From contig NW_013546678.1 in assembly GCF_000760515.2 (NCBI RefSeq), forward strand, positions 1-64,000: a stretch of DNA of 64,000 bases, in the 5' to 3' direction. The stretch is from Mitosporidium daphniae. Lineage: Eukaryota > Microsporidia. The position numbers were made by a program, and so were the translations under genes. Positions 1 to 12,000 of this stretch are shown here, piece by piece (within the stretch, counting starts at the first letter, position 1; the number at the start of each line of letters is the position of its first letter). The notes beneath the pieces are model-generated. The model was given only the letters and a program-made list of their open reading frames with translations, made no database searches and was not told the origin of the DNA.

Positions 1-2939
1 AGATAGCTCTTAGATTTGGCTCACCCACTAAAAACTATTCAAAAGTTTTGAAAAAGTGCCACCTCATAAATATTGGCCCAAATTCAAAATACTCTACACG
101 TTTATTCATTAAACATTTTTTTACTCCATCCATCGATGCATTAATGACCGCCGTAACAGTGCGTGTGAAAATTGCAATCTTTATGAAGCTTAAGTTGGGA
201 TACCCATAGCTATTCAATAGAAAACGGTACCAAAAGTAAGACAGCTTGTTGAATCTAACCCTTCGTGTAAGTTTTTTCTTCACTGTAATTTTCTTCCCAA
301 CGAGACTCAAATATATGCCTATTTCGGTGCGCTGCCTTTTTTGGCTACATTGCTCTTTGGGCATATTTTGTATGAACAGTGAAACCTGAGACCTATATAG
401 AAGCGGATAAGCGATGGCGATCGGAAGCGCAGATTAATATAGAACTCTCTCCGGACGTGCTTTGCCCTCGTTTTTTAGTTGTCCCACGAAACTTTCTGCT
501 TACGGATTATCTTTTTGGATTTTTCAGATCTACCGCAAGCCTCCAGGCGTTTCCGAGCATTCTGACAAAAATTTTGGTACATGTTTATTTGAACCATCTA
601 CAACCACAATTGCGATTATTGACGGGCTACCCAGAGGCACCTCTCAGAAAACAAATAGAAAAGCTAAAGTGATGGTTTGAAGTTGATTGCCCTTGGGATG
701 CAATTTTTGTCTTCTGTAATATGAAAGTCTTACAGACTCATACACCACTCAACGAAAGGATTCTAAATTGATTTTTGAGTGTGGTGAAAATTAATTAAAA
801 GCGTGTTTAATTTGAGAGTGGCAATTAAATGTTTTTAAGACCATGTCATGTATTTGTCAAATGACGATTAGAAAATAAATAAATCAGCCTAATTGATAAA
901 AAAGAGTTTTGTTTACATATCAGTAATGGTCGCACGCTGGGATTTACAGCGACCAGCGCTACGCTCAGTTTTTCCATTGATCGGCCTTACTATTTAAGCT
1001 TGAAAAATATAAAGATTTCCAAAAATCCTGATATGATTATTGGCACCTCCAAAGATTCTTGGAATGCAGCTATCAATAGATTCGAATCAGCATGCGAACG
1101 GATCTCTTTAAATGGTCATCTATTTATCTGTGAACATTATGAGGAATTTACTGTTTTTTGAAAATTCTAAACAGCTTTTTGTATTGCTAATAAATATTAT
1201 AAAATACAATGATAACTGTGTTTAGTTTTTAGGGTTTCTGGTTACCCCTAAATTTAAAATATGAGCAAATACCGGAGTATCATTGGTTGATGTTTTCAGT
1301 TCCAAAATAGAACCTCTACACTGTGTTGATAGAGGTACTGAGCGAGATACTGTACGATCAAATATTACCAGAAACTATCACAGAAATACTCACTTCCTTC
1401 TAATGGGAACTGAGAGAGATGCAACAAAAGCTTCCTCCAAACTTGAATTGAAACCCCAAAAGTTTAAGATTATTTTAAATTTCAACCTGACGCTACGGGT
1501 AATTTTTTATGTAAGGTTAGCGATGCGACTATCTCGGAATTGAGTGCATCAAAACAATATGCGGAAAGGACTTTTCAATTAATTGCAATTAAATAAGAAT
1601 GCTTTTTAGGAGAATTTAGGATTAGGAGGATGCCATATAAATCTATCCTTAAGCCTAAATTCCACCAATTAAGGAGTGTTATGCTGTAACCTAGAAATTT
1701 CACGGGACCAAAAAAATACACCATGAATGCCCAAATCAATAAAGCCTGTTAAAAATTAGGCTTCAAAATAACAACTTAAATAATTGGGAGGCTCTTGAAA
1801 ACGCGAGACCAATTCAGCTAAGGCAATTCAAAGAAACTGTCTATCGACCGTAGATTTTTGATTGGAATCAATTTTTTGATCTTTTTATTGAGGCTGAAAT
1901 ATTCTCCCCTGCTATAGTTGAGATTTTTTGTGATATAGCTGAAAAAAATGATTCATACATCTTGAACATATATGAGAAATTTGGTTTAAATCCAGAAGGA
2001 TATATTTAATAGCATGAGAGTCGAGGTAGAGCCCTACCTCAGAATTCACATTAGCATATTCAATCTCAATTAAAATCACTAGAGCTATTTTGATAAAAGA
2101 AACGAGAGGGCCGATTTGCATGCTAGAGCATATGTCCGATAATATTTTGCGAACACATGTGCAAATCCTTGAATCCGATAAATGTGAATGCACTAGTTTC
2201 GCGTTGTCACAAGTTTTTTCTACATATCTGCTCTCTAGAAATATCGATCCAAAAAGGCCTTTTAAAGGTATATGTGATGTAAAAATGTACCAGTGTTTCT
2301 CACCTTTTCAATATTTGGGGACATAGTTGAGCATAAGATACAGCACCAAAAGTGACAAAGATCAAGATCGTACGAAATGGATCCATTTGTGTAAATCGGC
2401 GCTTTGCTTGTAAATGTCCATATTCGAAGAACCAGAATTTTAGAAATCATGCGACCACATTAATACCTGATCACGGATACTTCGAATTCGCTTGAACATC
2501 ATTTAGATCGAAAAGATCCGATAAACTTTAATTCCCAATTCGGACGATTGGACTAATTTTGTATTGTTGCTAACCCTAACCCTGCTTGGCGCCCTTGCAA
2601 GAAGGGGTTAGAATTTGAAACAAAAATGCTCCACAGGGGCCCAAATATGAGAAGCACCCTACGGAAGCCCTTAACAGTGACCTCAACAACGTATTATCAC
2701 ATTTATGTATGTGCCGCTTCGGCATCGAGTGAAGAAGACTAAAATTTTTAAATGTGCATATTTAGACCCACAAGTGATATTTTCAATGCAACCAACAAAA
2801 CTATTGCCTTTAATTTGAAAAGCAAAGATGATGAATGGACTTGAGACATGAATACACTTTGTGATAATGTTGACTTGTGTCTGCCTTCCTTCTGAAACCG
2901 TAGTTTAATAATAAAATTCGAGCATAATTTTTTAATTTC
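1..2939. other. AT-rich gene-poor region, possible decayed gene fragments
   Basis: No recognisable gene. Several frames of 60-110 codons exist on both strands but have no family signature, and many begin only at TTG or GTG. The one stretch that reads like coding sequence is an open frame on the + strand from 883 to 1161 (about 92 codons, ending in TGA), which has no in-frame ATG until about 1030; it may be a 3' exon or pseudogene remnant. At 2570-2583 there are two CCCTAA-type telomere-like units, followed by an inverted GGGGTTAG at 2604-2611. The region could be subtelomeric or simply a degenerate intergenic stretch; the sequence does not decide this. Confidence 0.5.
883..1161 (+). pseudogene. 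coding-like 3' fragment without start
   Basis: The frame is open from just after a stop at 880-882 to TGA at 1159-1161. Its translation has a normal mixed amino-acid composition with tryptophan, cysteines and histidines, unlike the flanking AT-rich translations. No upstream exon could be joined with confidence and no family was recognised. It may be the last exon of a decayed gene or chance. Confidence 0.2.
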
Positions 2940-5264
2940 ATGGCGGCGACGAAAGCCCTCCCTGTCAAACGAAGGCGAGGACCGCCAAAGACGCGCTCGC
3001 CCACTTTTGCTGGTGACGTGCAGGCCCTCAAGTCTCCCCTACCCCAGCGGGAGGTAAAGAAAATTTCATCCATCGAAGCCCTAAAGGATGCATTTTCAGA
3101 CCTATGTCAATCACTTTTGGATGAATTTAAAAAGGCAACACTATCTAATATTCCACCAATCGAGTCTGCAAATGCGAGCAATTTTGTCCCTTTTGTCAAT
3201 AGAATTAATGTAGTTTCCCTCCCTATTGACGAAAAGAAGACCGAAAGTAATGCGGTCATTTCTCTTTCCAGCTCTGAAAATGAAATGCACAATTGTTTGG
3301 CCAAAAAGAAGCCAAAACGAGCCCCAATTAAAAAGATAGCGGTGCAAAGAAAAAAGCCAACGCCACCACCCCCTCCTTCTTTTCTTCCTTCACAAATTGA
3401 GGAAAACATACAAACACCAGATGTAGCTCTTGATATAGATGTCCCCGATGTGCAGACTGCTGATATCGACACAGAGGCCTTTAATATTGATCCCAATTTC
3501 GAACACGCTGATAAAGCTCAAGAAAAAAAGGATTGCCGTTTTGATGCCACTTCAAGCATTCAAAACGACTCGGAAAACAGCACCATGCAGCATCCGAAGA
3601 CTTCTGAAAATTTCGTTTCCCAAAAGGGCCAGTTTTCTCAAAGAACTCGTCTTGGTGCTGGGCTGAAACTGCCACCACCGCCTCCATTTCCTATAGCCCC
3701 TGCTCAGAAAAGACATGCTTTTCCTGCCTCAAATGCATCAAAGGGGGAAAAGCTTCGACAGGCAATTGCAGCTCTTTCCTCCGATGCCTCGGACTTGATG
3801 CAAAGTGAACAAGAAATGGGAGATCCAGACTCGGGGATAAAGCAATGTGTTGGAGAAGACCACATAAATGATAATTTGAAAGACGGCATCGATAGCGAAA
3901 ATTCAAACACCAAAGAATCTAGCCTTGGATCTCCAATTCTAAAAATGGAGAGGATAGATTTAAAAGAAGGCGATGACATTAGCAAGATCCTTGAAAGCCC
4001 AGTTTTGATACATTCTTCCGATTCGATCCATATGTCCCCTGTGAAAGAAAATCTTGAAAGGGCTTCTACTACTCTATGTGATGATTCTTCATCAGCTAAA
4101 GTGCCTGTTACTAGCCCGACTGGCGTTCCCATTTGGAAAAGATCTAATCCTCTTCAAAGCACCTCTCCTCTTCGCCTTTCTCCTGCGGCCAACAGGAAAC
4201 GTCCATCAATCAAAGAATTTTCGAATAGCTCGTTGAAGCATCGAACACATGCCCAAGAGCTGGATCGACAACATGCCTGCGTAAAAAAAGCTTCGAATCC
4301 CTTGGCGAAATCTTTGGACACATTTTCAAGGCCCTTGGGTTCATCATCGAACTTTTTCCCTTTAGATTGTTTGGAGCCTTCAAAGAAACCCTTGAATTCA
4401 TCTGGCGCTATTTTTTCCAAGTACCCTGATGCAACAACTGTTCCTATCGCCTCGCTTCCAAACACCACTTTTTTGAATCAAAAAGAAAATCTTGCCAATG
4501 ATGTTAATAGCAAGAGTAATGGAAATTTGAGCAAGGGTCCTTCAAGTGCTTGTGCTAATCAGAGACTTCCTTTAGAGCTGTTCTCTGCAAGCAGGGCAAA
4601 GCTTGATTTGTTGGGCGCTAACTCTCCAAAAGAAAAATCAATTAGGCCCAATAGCACAGTGTCACCTATGCCGAAAACGGCATCGCAAACGATATCTAAA
4701 ATAAAGAACAAGGTCGCCGCTCTTCTATCCTCTTCAACACGGGTTGCGTCTGCTGATATGAACAAGGCGGCGGCCCCACATCGAAGCAAGCAAACACCTG
4801 TAAAGACGCCAATTGGAAAAACAATCACCCCTGTTTCTTTGAAAGCAATTAGCTCGAGCTGCGTCAAGCATCATCACCAGCCCGCTATGACTCCACGCTC
4901 GCCCGCATTGACCCCCATTACTAGGACAAGAGGCACAAAGCCCTCTGAATGCAGGCCCACGTGGGTAATTACGCCAAATCTTCGAAAGTCGCTTGCAAGC
5001 CAGTCTTGTATAAATCCAGAGTCGATATTTGGGAATATAAAGAATCTCTCGCTAGAACGTAAGCAAATGGATTGTCTTTAAAATTTTGTTCTGTTATTTG
5101 AAACTTTCTGACTTTGTGTTTTAGAGATGTTTCCGGTAAGCTCCAGGCGGCAGCAGAAACCAAGAGGCTCGTCTGCTGTTTGGGAGGGATCCGATGAACT
5201 TACCGAAGCAGAAAGATCGGCGTACAACCATTCCATGGGATACGGCAAAAACGGCCACAACTAG
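2940..5264 (+). CDS. INCENP/Sli15-like inner centromere protein
   Basis: Scaffold of the chromosomal passenger complex that binds and activates Aurora kinase at centromeres and spindle. Exons 2940-5058 and 5125-5264, joined over a 66-nt GT..AG intron, give 752 aa. The first 660 residues are low-complexity, Ser/Pro/Lys-rich, with poly-proline runs and no clear fold. The diagnostic part is the C-terminal IN-box split by the intron: a Trp-Val-x-Thr-Pro start, an IFGNIKNLSLEQMF segment, then the GSSAVW motif that corresponds to the TSS activation motif of INCENP, ending in YNHSMGYGKN. Without splicing the frame ends at 5081 and the IN-box is lost. A short AT-rich TTTAATTTC motif precedes the ATG. 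The call rests on the IN-box only, since the rest of INCENP is poorly conserved in all lineages. Confidence 0.85.
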
Positions 5265-5323
5265 ACTAACTTTTGACTTATTTTTGTAGTAAATAAATAG
5301 CATACATTCAAAGGGGCTTTATA

Positions 5324-6420
5324 TTAATTTTCGTCAAGGGTAGAGATGTAATGTTCAGCCTCCAATGCTGCCATGCAGCCGGTCCCTGCTGCCGTTATGG
5401 CCTGTCGCCATCGCTTGTCTTGAACATCTCCGGCAGCGAAAACACCAGGTACAGACGTCTGAGTGGTACCAGGGACCGTGGATATATATCCGTCTGGGTG
5501 CGTTTCTAGCTGCTGCTCTAAAAAGCTTGTGTTTGGAATGTGGCCAATCGCAAAAAACAGGCCGGAGATGGGGATCTCCGAAACGACATCCGTTTTTAAG
5601 TTCTTGACAAAAATAGATGTCAAAAGCGAATCTCCCTTTGCCTCGGTGATTACATGGGAAAAGACTAGCAAATTAGTAGCAGGCACTTACGAAATTCAAT
5701 CTTTTCATTCGCCTTGGCTCGTGACTGCATCGTTTTGGATGCACGAAGCTCATCTCGTCTATGGATTAAATGCACCTTGGAAGCGAATTTCGTCAAGAAC
5801 AAGGCCTCTTCCATGGCAGAATCGCCGCCACCAACAACTGCAACTGGCTTTCCCCGGAATATAGGCAAAGCGCCATCGCACACTGCACATGCTGAAACAC
5901 CCTTCTGCCAATATTCGCCATCTCGCGTTCCAGGAATATCCATTCGCTTTGCCGTTGCCCCCGTGGCAATAATGAGGGATTGGGAATAAAAGACATCTCC
6001 CGATTCAGACTCCACCTTAAATGGACGCTCAGAAAGCGAAAGCTTTGTAACCGTTTCACCAATAATTTTTGTCCCAAGTCTTTCAGATTGTGCCCTCATC
6101 TTCTCCATCAAAAGTGGCCCATCAATTCCATCTGGAAATCCAGGGAAATTTTCCACTTCAGTAGTGGTGGTCAATTGCCCACCAGCAGCAACGCCACCAG
6201 CCATAAATCCCTCAAAAAGCAAAGGAAACATTTCTGCCCTGGCTGTATAAATGGCCGCCGTATGAGCGGCGGGCCCGCTTCCAATAATAATTACTTTATG
6301 CGGGTTTGATGACGAGCTTGTTGAAGAAGAGAAACTCATGTCTGATGTTGAAAGTATAATGCTGGAAGTCTGTGAAACCCGACTAAAAATTTCTCTTTTA
6401 AATAATTTTCGAAAGTACAT
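5324..6420 (-). CDS. thioredoxin reductase, low-Mr type
   Basis: FAD/NADPH enzyme reducing thioredoxin. Exons 6420-5691 and 5664-5324, joined over a 26-nt intron, give 356 aa. Visible motifs are the FAD-binding [12 protein letters not shown], the redox-active CAVC pair, the NADPH-binding [12 protein letters not shown], and the C-terminal FAD contact VFAAGDVQD. The first 28 residues are basic and hydroxylated ([12 protein letters not shown]...), like a mitochondrial presequence; a second in-frame Met (MSFSSS) sits just before the domain, so one gene could serve mitochondria and cytosol. The window's frame can be extended two codons upstream only through TTG, so the ATG at 6420 was chosen. It is convergent with INCENP, with 59 nt between the stops. 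Confidence 0.95.
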
Positions 6421-6503
6421 CAAGTAAATTGCGAATAAATTGATGAATGGATAAAATAAAGAAAGTCTAATGACTCGCTTTATCCAGGGATGTTTTAATT
6501 AAA

Positions 6504-6781
6504 ATGGGGCTACTCCGTAGCATTAAATGCAGCATTACGCCGCCAAATTTAGCATAGCAATATATTTTCAGAGTATGTGTGTGTGCGGATGCAGATGCCA
6601 GTCATCTACAGAGATGAACAGCAAGATTCCACAAATTCCAGCCCCCAAGGGGGCCAAAGTATACGTAGCGGGAACGGGTTCACAGCTATCATGCAAATGC
6701 GAGCAGATGAACCAACTTAAAGCTACGAGAATTGTTCAAAGGAAACACGTAAATTTTAATTTTAATTATCTGAGCAAATAA
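6504..6781 (+). CDS. possible small cysteine-rich protein
   Basis: Not recognised. An ATG at 6504 lies directly behind the AT-rich TTTTAATTAAA motif typical of starts in this window. Splicing 6504-6516 to 6558-6781 over a 41-nt GT..AG intron gives an open frame of 78 aa containing a cluster MCVCGCRCQ and a second pair CKC. The last dozen codons are AT-rich (HVNFNFNYLSK), so the true 3' end may differ. It sits in the 460-nt gap between the thioredoxin reductase start and the homeodomain gene stop. It could equally be non-coding. Confidence 0.3.
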
Positions 6782-6883
6782 TTTCAATTGTGGTTCAAAA
6801 ATCCAAAGCAATATAATTTTATTCATTTACACGTAAATACAATAATCGCCCATAGATATAGATGAAGAGGATATACACCGCTG

Positions 6884-8269
6884 CTAACCTCTCAAGGCCA
6901 ACAACAAAGAGGGCAGCTCCAATTGGTCCTCTTCTTCTTTGAATTTCTCAAGGACCTTTGTTTGAAATTCTTCAGGGGGGCGGGTCTGGGAATCCGATCG
7001 AGAATGTTCACGACACTCTTGTCCATCTTTTTTCATGAGCGAAGTCGATTGTAAAAGGTTGGATAAGGAAATATTGGGCGATACGTCAGGCTCCGTCTTG
7101 ACGCTATTTGGATTAGGTTTTCTCTCCGAGCTGTAATAAACAGATTGGTTGTTTGGATAGCCCGAAGAGATGGGCAACGACGCCGAGCGGTAACCTTTAT
7201 ATGAGTCAAAGGGCGAACGCCGAGTTTGGTGGTCAATACTATTGTTTGAATTTGGCGCATTGTACTTCCAACTCAATGTGTCCCAAGATCCGCTAGATGA
7301 TTGGACCGGAAGCGTCCTCTTGCGAATAGGAGCCTCTGAACTGATAGGAAATTTTACTGAATATTCATTTGAATAAAAAAGTTGTTCCGTAGGGGCTATG
7401 GGTGAGCGGCCATACAGAAGAATAGGGCGTTGACCGTTAGAAAATGCATTCACGTGAGAGGCTGTCGAATGGTGATAAGGGGTGATGGGAACGCCAGAGT
7501 GAAACCCACTTGGCCTTATGAGGCTGGGAGATGGTGAAGACGGCGAGTGTGAGGCCGAAGTTGATGGGGAGCCGGTGACTTTTCCAAATTGTTTCGCCTT
7601 TTGCCGCTGATTTTGAAACCAAACTTGAATTGTGCGTTGTGGAATTTGCAAGATTTTAGAAAGCTGTTCTCTCTGTTCGTTGGTGGGAAAATAGGTTTCA
7701 TCCAACACTGCAAGGAGGATTCTTGTCTGTGAGGGCGTCATAACTGTCCTTGAGCGGCGTCTCGATCTTGACGGCGAACCGTGAGTAGATCTGGAGATAC
7801 TCAAAGATGGGGACCCTTCGTCCAATGAAATTTTGCTTTCAGAATCTGCTGGGGAAGAATCGAGCGAAGAACAAGGCCTTTTAGGCACAGAAAAGTCGGG
7901 GAAATCGCCTTCGGCAAGATCTCCAGACAAATCGGAAGATGCATCGTCAAAGTGAGAGGCCTCGTTTGGCTCCTCCATAGAGGGAGCATCAGATGTCGTG
8001 AAAGAGGAAATGTTGATTGAATCAGCACCTACATCATATCCAGCCTCTTTTGGAGATCTAATAATAGACCCGGTCTTAGGTCTGGAGAGATAATCACCGG
8101 AGGGGTACCCGCATTTGGAAAGGGAGTCAAAACGAGACTCCTCATGCTGGCCAGAAACCTTGGCATTGAATACACCAACCTGGCCAGATGATTCGAGTGA
8201 GGGCTGAAATATGGAAGCATCTGGTGACTTTACAATCTGTTCGGCAAGAAAGTTGGTCTCGGCGCTCAT
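6884..8269 (-). CDS. homeodomain transcription factor
   Basis: Single-exon gene of 461 aa. Residues about 169-228 form a 60-residue homeodomain without extra loop residues: basic arm RRRSRTVMTPSQ, helix 1 with LLAVLDETYFPT, helix 2 EQREQLSKILQIP and recognition helix TIQVWFQNQRQKAK. Position 52 is Gln where most homeodomains have Arg. The flanks are Ser/Pro-rich and acidic stretches (residues 100-160), probably regulatory or activation regions. The lone homeodomain with disordered flanks resembles fungal Yox1/Pho2-type factors, but no orthology can be claimed. The promoter is shared divergently with eL38 (291 nt). Confidence 0.9.
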   Translation of the reverse strand: MSAETNFLAEQIVKSPDASIFQPSLESSGQVGVFNAKVSGQHEESRFDSLSKCGYPSGDYLSRPKTGSIIRSPKEAGYDVGADSINISSFTTSDAPSMEEPNEASHFDDASSDLSGDLAEGDFPDFSVPKRPCSSLDSSPADSESKISLDEGSPSLSISRSTHGSPSRSRRRSRTVMTPSQTRILLAVLDETYFPTNEQREQLSKILQIPQRTIQVWFQNQRQKAKQFGKVTGSPSTSASHSPSSPSPSLIRPSGFHSGVPITPYHHSTASHVNAFSNGQRPILLYGRSPIAPTEQLFYSNEYSVKFPISSEAPIRKRTLPVQSSSGSWDTLSWKYNAPNSNNSIDHQTRRSPFDSYKGYRSASLPISSGYPNNQSVYYSSERKPNPNSVKTEPDVSPNISLSNLLQSTSLMKKDGQECREHSRSDSQTRPPEEFQTKVLEKFKEEEDQLELPSLLLALRG

Positions 8270-8560
8270 AATTAAGTGGTGTTGTAAAATGAAATTAGAA
8301 ATCTATATAGTTGCTAGGGGAGGTGTTTCAGGGTGGGCAAATTGGACGTCACTAATTCAACAAATCAGCGCTTATGAAACTGAAATGAACTTTCATCTGT
8401 GTAGCCAATAAAGTCACAGTCATTGATGAGATGCAAATCGGACGAACTTTGAAGTCTGATGATCATTTATCTATTGTGTTGATCAGAATCAATTTATATG
8501 CGTGATCCTAAATTTTAATTAATTAGTTTAAATTGAACCATTAATTTTGTCTTTGTTGAA

Positions 8561-8912
8561 ATGGTAAGATTGTGGCCATTGCTGTTCCCGGCAAATTACA
8601 TCCGTTGCCTATCCCTCAGTATTAACATGATAGCCCAAGCAATTAACCGACGTCAAGCAATTTATGGAGATTGTCTCCAGGCCTGGAGTAAAGTCCATTA
8701 GAATCAAAAAGGATCAAAATATGGTCAAGTTCAAGGCACAAACATCAACCCTGCTTTACACCCTTGTCGTTCCCGACCTTAGCAAGGCAAAGAGGATCGA
8801 AACAGAGCTCAAACGTAAGTGATAATTTTTCTCTCGCGCGCGATCCATATGATTAACTGTTCATGCACCACTCCTAGCATTCTTGTGCGGAGAGCAAAAC
8901 AACCCTTTATGA
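8561..8912 (+). CDS. RPL38: ribosomal protein eL38
   Basis: Component of the 60S subunit, missed by simple ORF scanning because it has three short exons. Exons 8561-8563 (only the ATG), 8634-8814 and 8878-8912 give 72 aa, the usual length (human 70). The translation aligns end to end with eL38: MPKQLTDVKQF, then VKSIRIKKDQNMVKFK, then TLLYTLVVPDLSKAKRIE. The introns are 70 and 63 nt, twice the length of most introns here, and the first falls directly after the start codon, a classic ribosomal-protein gene structure. The last eight residues (exon 3) are not conserved, so the second acceptor is a little less certain. Confidence 0.9.
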
Positions 8913-9050
8913 AGGATCATAATTGAATTTTTCAATTTCAACAACCCTAACTCATTTTTAGAAATCAAAGTTCCACTGGTCTCCTGCTAACGTGGCCATC
9001 CATTGTTGTATCAATAAACTCGGATTTTCGGTCTCACTTGAGTATAATAT

Positions 9051-12000
9051 TTAATTATTTTCGCTGAACTTCCGGGTTGCAGAGACCAGATCCTTCATCA
9101 TTGAGACGGAGCTGCTCCATCCTGATGCTCTGCAAAGACTGTCCAAAGAAAGGATGTTTAAAAGGGAAAGCTTTCTCACAATAAATGACAAATCGAGAGA
9201 ATTTTTGGATGCCCTGGAATATCGCCTTTCTAAACATTTGGCACTTCTATATTCTTTGTGGTTCAGCCCACCAGGACTGAGGGCAAACACGACATCGCCA
9301 TTTGCCGCCATTGAATACTGCGAGTTCAAATTGAAATACAACAAAGAAAATTTTTTGAATTCGCTCTCGGAAATTGAGAAAAGAATGCCGTGTTCCCCAG
9401 AAACACTGCCATAGCGACACCAAGAAGTATGCAACTGGGCTCCGTTTTCGGTCTTTGCAAGTAAAACCACTCGTTCGAGGAATAAAATTGGATCTGGCGA
9501 AAGGAAGAAATCGGATCGATGAATTAGCCTCAATCCAGACAGCGAAGCTGGCGAATTCGGTGAATACGAATAGGTGTGCAAATTTCCGCCCTCATCTCCG
9601 GCTACCAAAGAAAGAGCCCCATTTAAGCTTGGAACGAACTAAAAAGTTACTCAAGGCAAAGCAAGGCATACCTCAACACATGATGTGCGGAGATTAGAAA
9701 AGTCTTTCCCCAGTTGGATAAGCTTTGCAGGGTCTTCTTGAAAGGCTGCCAAAATAATGCTCTTAAAAGCATCTCCTATGAGAATGTAGTTTTTGATAAC
9801 AGAAATGGTGGTCACATAAATAGAAACATCCATAAAGGCCACGCCGTCAAGAGACTCACCGTCACCAAACGAATGGACGATAAGCTTCGGGCCAATAGCA
9901 GTGACAAGGTACCCCGCTACTTCATCGACTGCAGTTACTGGACCCTTGACCTCTTCCTCATAAACGACTTTGAGTCTATATTTTCCTTCGAGGCAAGAGG
10001 AATCCGGAATAACAGAGATGATCTCAATAATCAAAACTCGACCACGGACCCCTCTATCTTCTCCCTTGAGAAAGCAGGTGCCGGCCACAAAATACCATTT
10101 TATTCCTGAGGCCGTCTGTCTTGAATTGAGCGGGAGCCTTTTAAGAGAAAGGCATTGTTCGTAAGGCAGCAAATGAATCCTATGATGGAATAATTTAATG
10201 GCTTCCGAGTTCTTACCTATCAATAATGAGCCAAGAGACCGGTGATATGAGCTCCAAAAAGGAAGAGACGGTAAAAGGCGTCGTCATCAAATGTGGTGCC
10301 ATCATAGATACTTCTGCCCCATTAGAAGTTGAGATTTGCTTGTTATTTTCTTTGGCGAGCGCCAACTCTGCTTCGGTTGGCGGAATTATAAAAGGGACCG
10401 GTGTTTCTAGCACTGAAATGTGTGTATGGCTTTCAGGATCATATCGTAGCATGGAGATGATGGTACTGTTATCGTTTGGGCACCCTGAAGGTGACAAACC
10501 AGGCTTGAATCTTAATAGCTTTCTATCCCAGAGGATAGTTTTGGCTTCTGGTAATCCCCAGAACGGGGTTGGACTTGACGTTGACGAAAAAGGCTTGTAA
10601 ATCATCAATCCATTAGAAGAGGTCAGTGACAACAAAGTAAGAGAGTCCGATAACATGATTGGACTTGCAGCGACCGGATAAGCTCCCTCTGGGAAACAAA
10701 TTTCTGCAAGCACTGGCAATGAGGACGTCTTGCTCTTGTCAATAAAAATGATGTATGAAATTTCGCTTCCCAAAACCAAGACCGCATCAAGGATTGGACT
10801 AATGGCTCCGAGATGCACAATCGATTTTCGGATGTAAGAGAAATTGCACCAAAATTCATGGTCAAGCCTGGTGAATGAAACCATTGTAGCATGGCGACTT
10901 TCTTCTTCAGAGACATAAAGACCATTGTGTTCCTCATTAGCTTGCTCAAGCAAATGGCTAAAAGCTCTAGAGTAGTAAATTGAAGTAAATGAGGAATCAT
11001 CCGTAGTAAATGATGGCGTGTATCGAAGGATGAGAAGCATGGACCCGCATGAACCCTGTGTAATGCTGAATTCTAGCAAAGAAATTGGAGGCTGTTCTGT
11101 CTGCATCGTAATTGATTGTTTAGCGGCCGGTGAGGAGAAGGAAAGAAGATAGGGAAGTTTGGCAATATCCATGGTCTGCCAGATCATTTCCATCGAGGGC
11201 AGGAGATAAAAGGCAACCGAATCAAGATGATCAACATTGTGTGTATAGTGGACCGCCATTATCATGGCAGAGCAGAAACGCGTAATGGAGCAGCTTTTAG
11301 CTGTTAGGTTATTGTCCGTTGCGGTTGAATCATAAATAATTTTTAAAAAGGAAGACTCGTTAACCACGAATAAATAAAGGGATCCGTTTTCTAAAATTAT
11401 CGAAAGATATGAATCGCAGGACGTGGAAAAGGAAATCAGAGAGCTAATATGGCTAGACTTGATTGGCGAAGAGGGCATATCTACCGGAGTTCGGTACAAG
11501 TCATTATCCCCGATTTCCATTATTTCCTTATCCATAGAACAATGTTCATTGGACAATGAGGAAATTTCCCATCGAAAAAGCAGTCGACCGATTGATGACA
11601 AAATCAAAATAGCACTTGTCGTCACCTGAACGAGGACTACAAACGAATTTGGGAGCACCACTGAAAAGGCCAGCAAGGTGGGGCCCTCCACATGAAATGC
11701 GGCAGAGGGATCAATTACTTCCGTTAGTTGTCCACTCTGCGATTTCAGGATCAGCGTTGAGCTTTCAGAAGACAGAAAAACATAAGAAATCGAAGATCCC
11801 TCAATAGCCAAGCAGTTGACATCTCGACATCCACATAAAAGAGGCGGAAGATTGGAAAGAATTTCCGGCTTTAAGGTACTTTGGCCACTCCTTTGGCTGT
11901 TGGGATTGCAGAGAAGAAGAGAGCGGCCTGCGCCTGAATAGGAAACTGTCCTCTGAATGGAATCTACATAAGAACATTCAGGGGAGAAAGAAAGATTTGG

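Noticed and set aside
3107..3496. Long minus-strand frames inside INCENP and similar antisense frames inside other genes (for example 9374-9697, 34258-34447, 49091-49360).
   Set aside because: They are shadows of the real genes, without start motifs or family signatures.
10226..10600. Plus-strand 124-codon frame.
   Set aside because: Antisense to CFT1 exon 5, whose protein aligns throughout with CPSF160.
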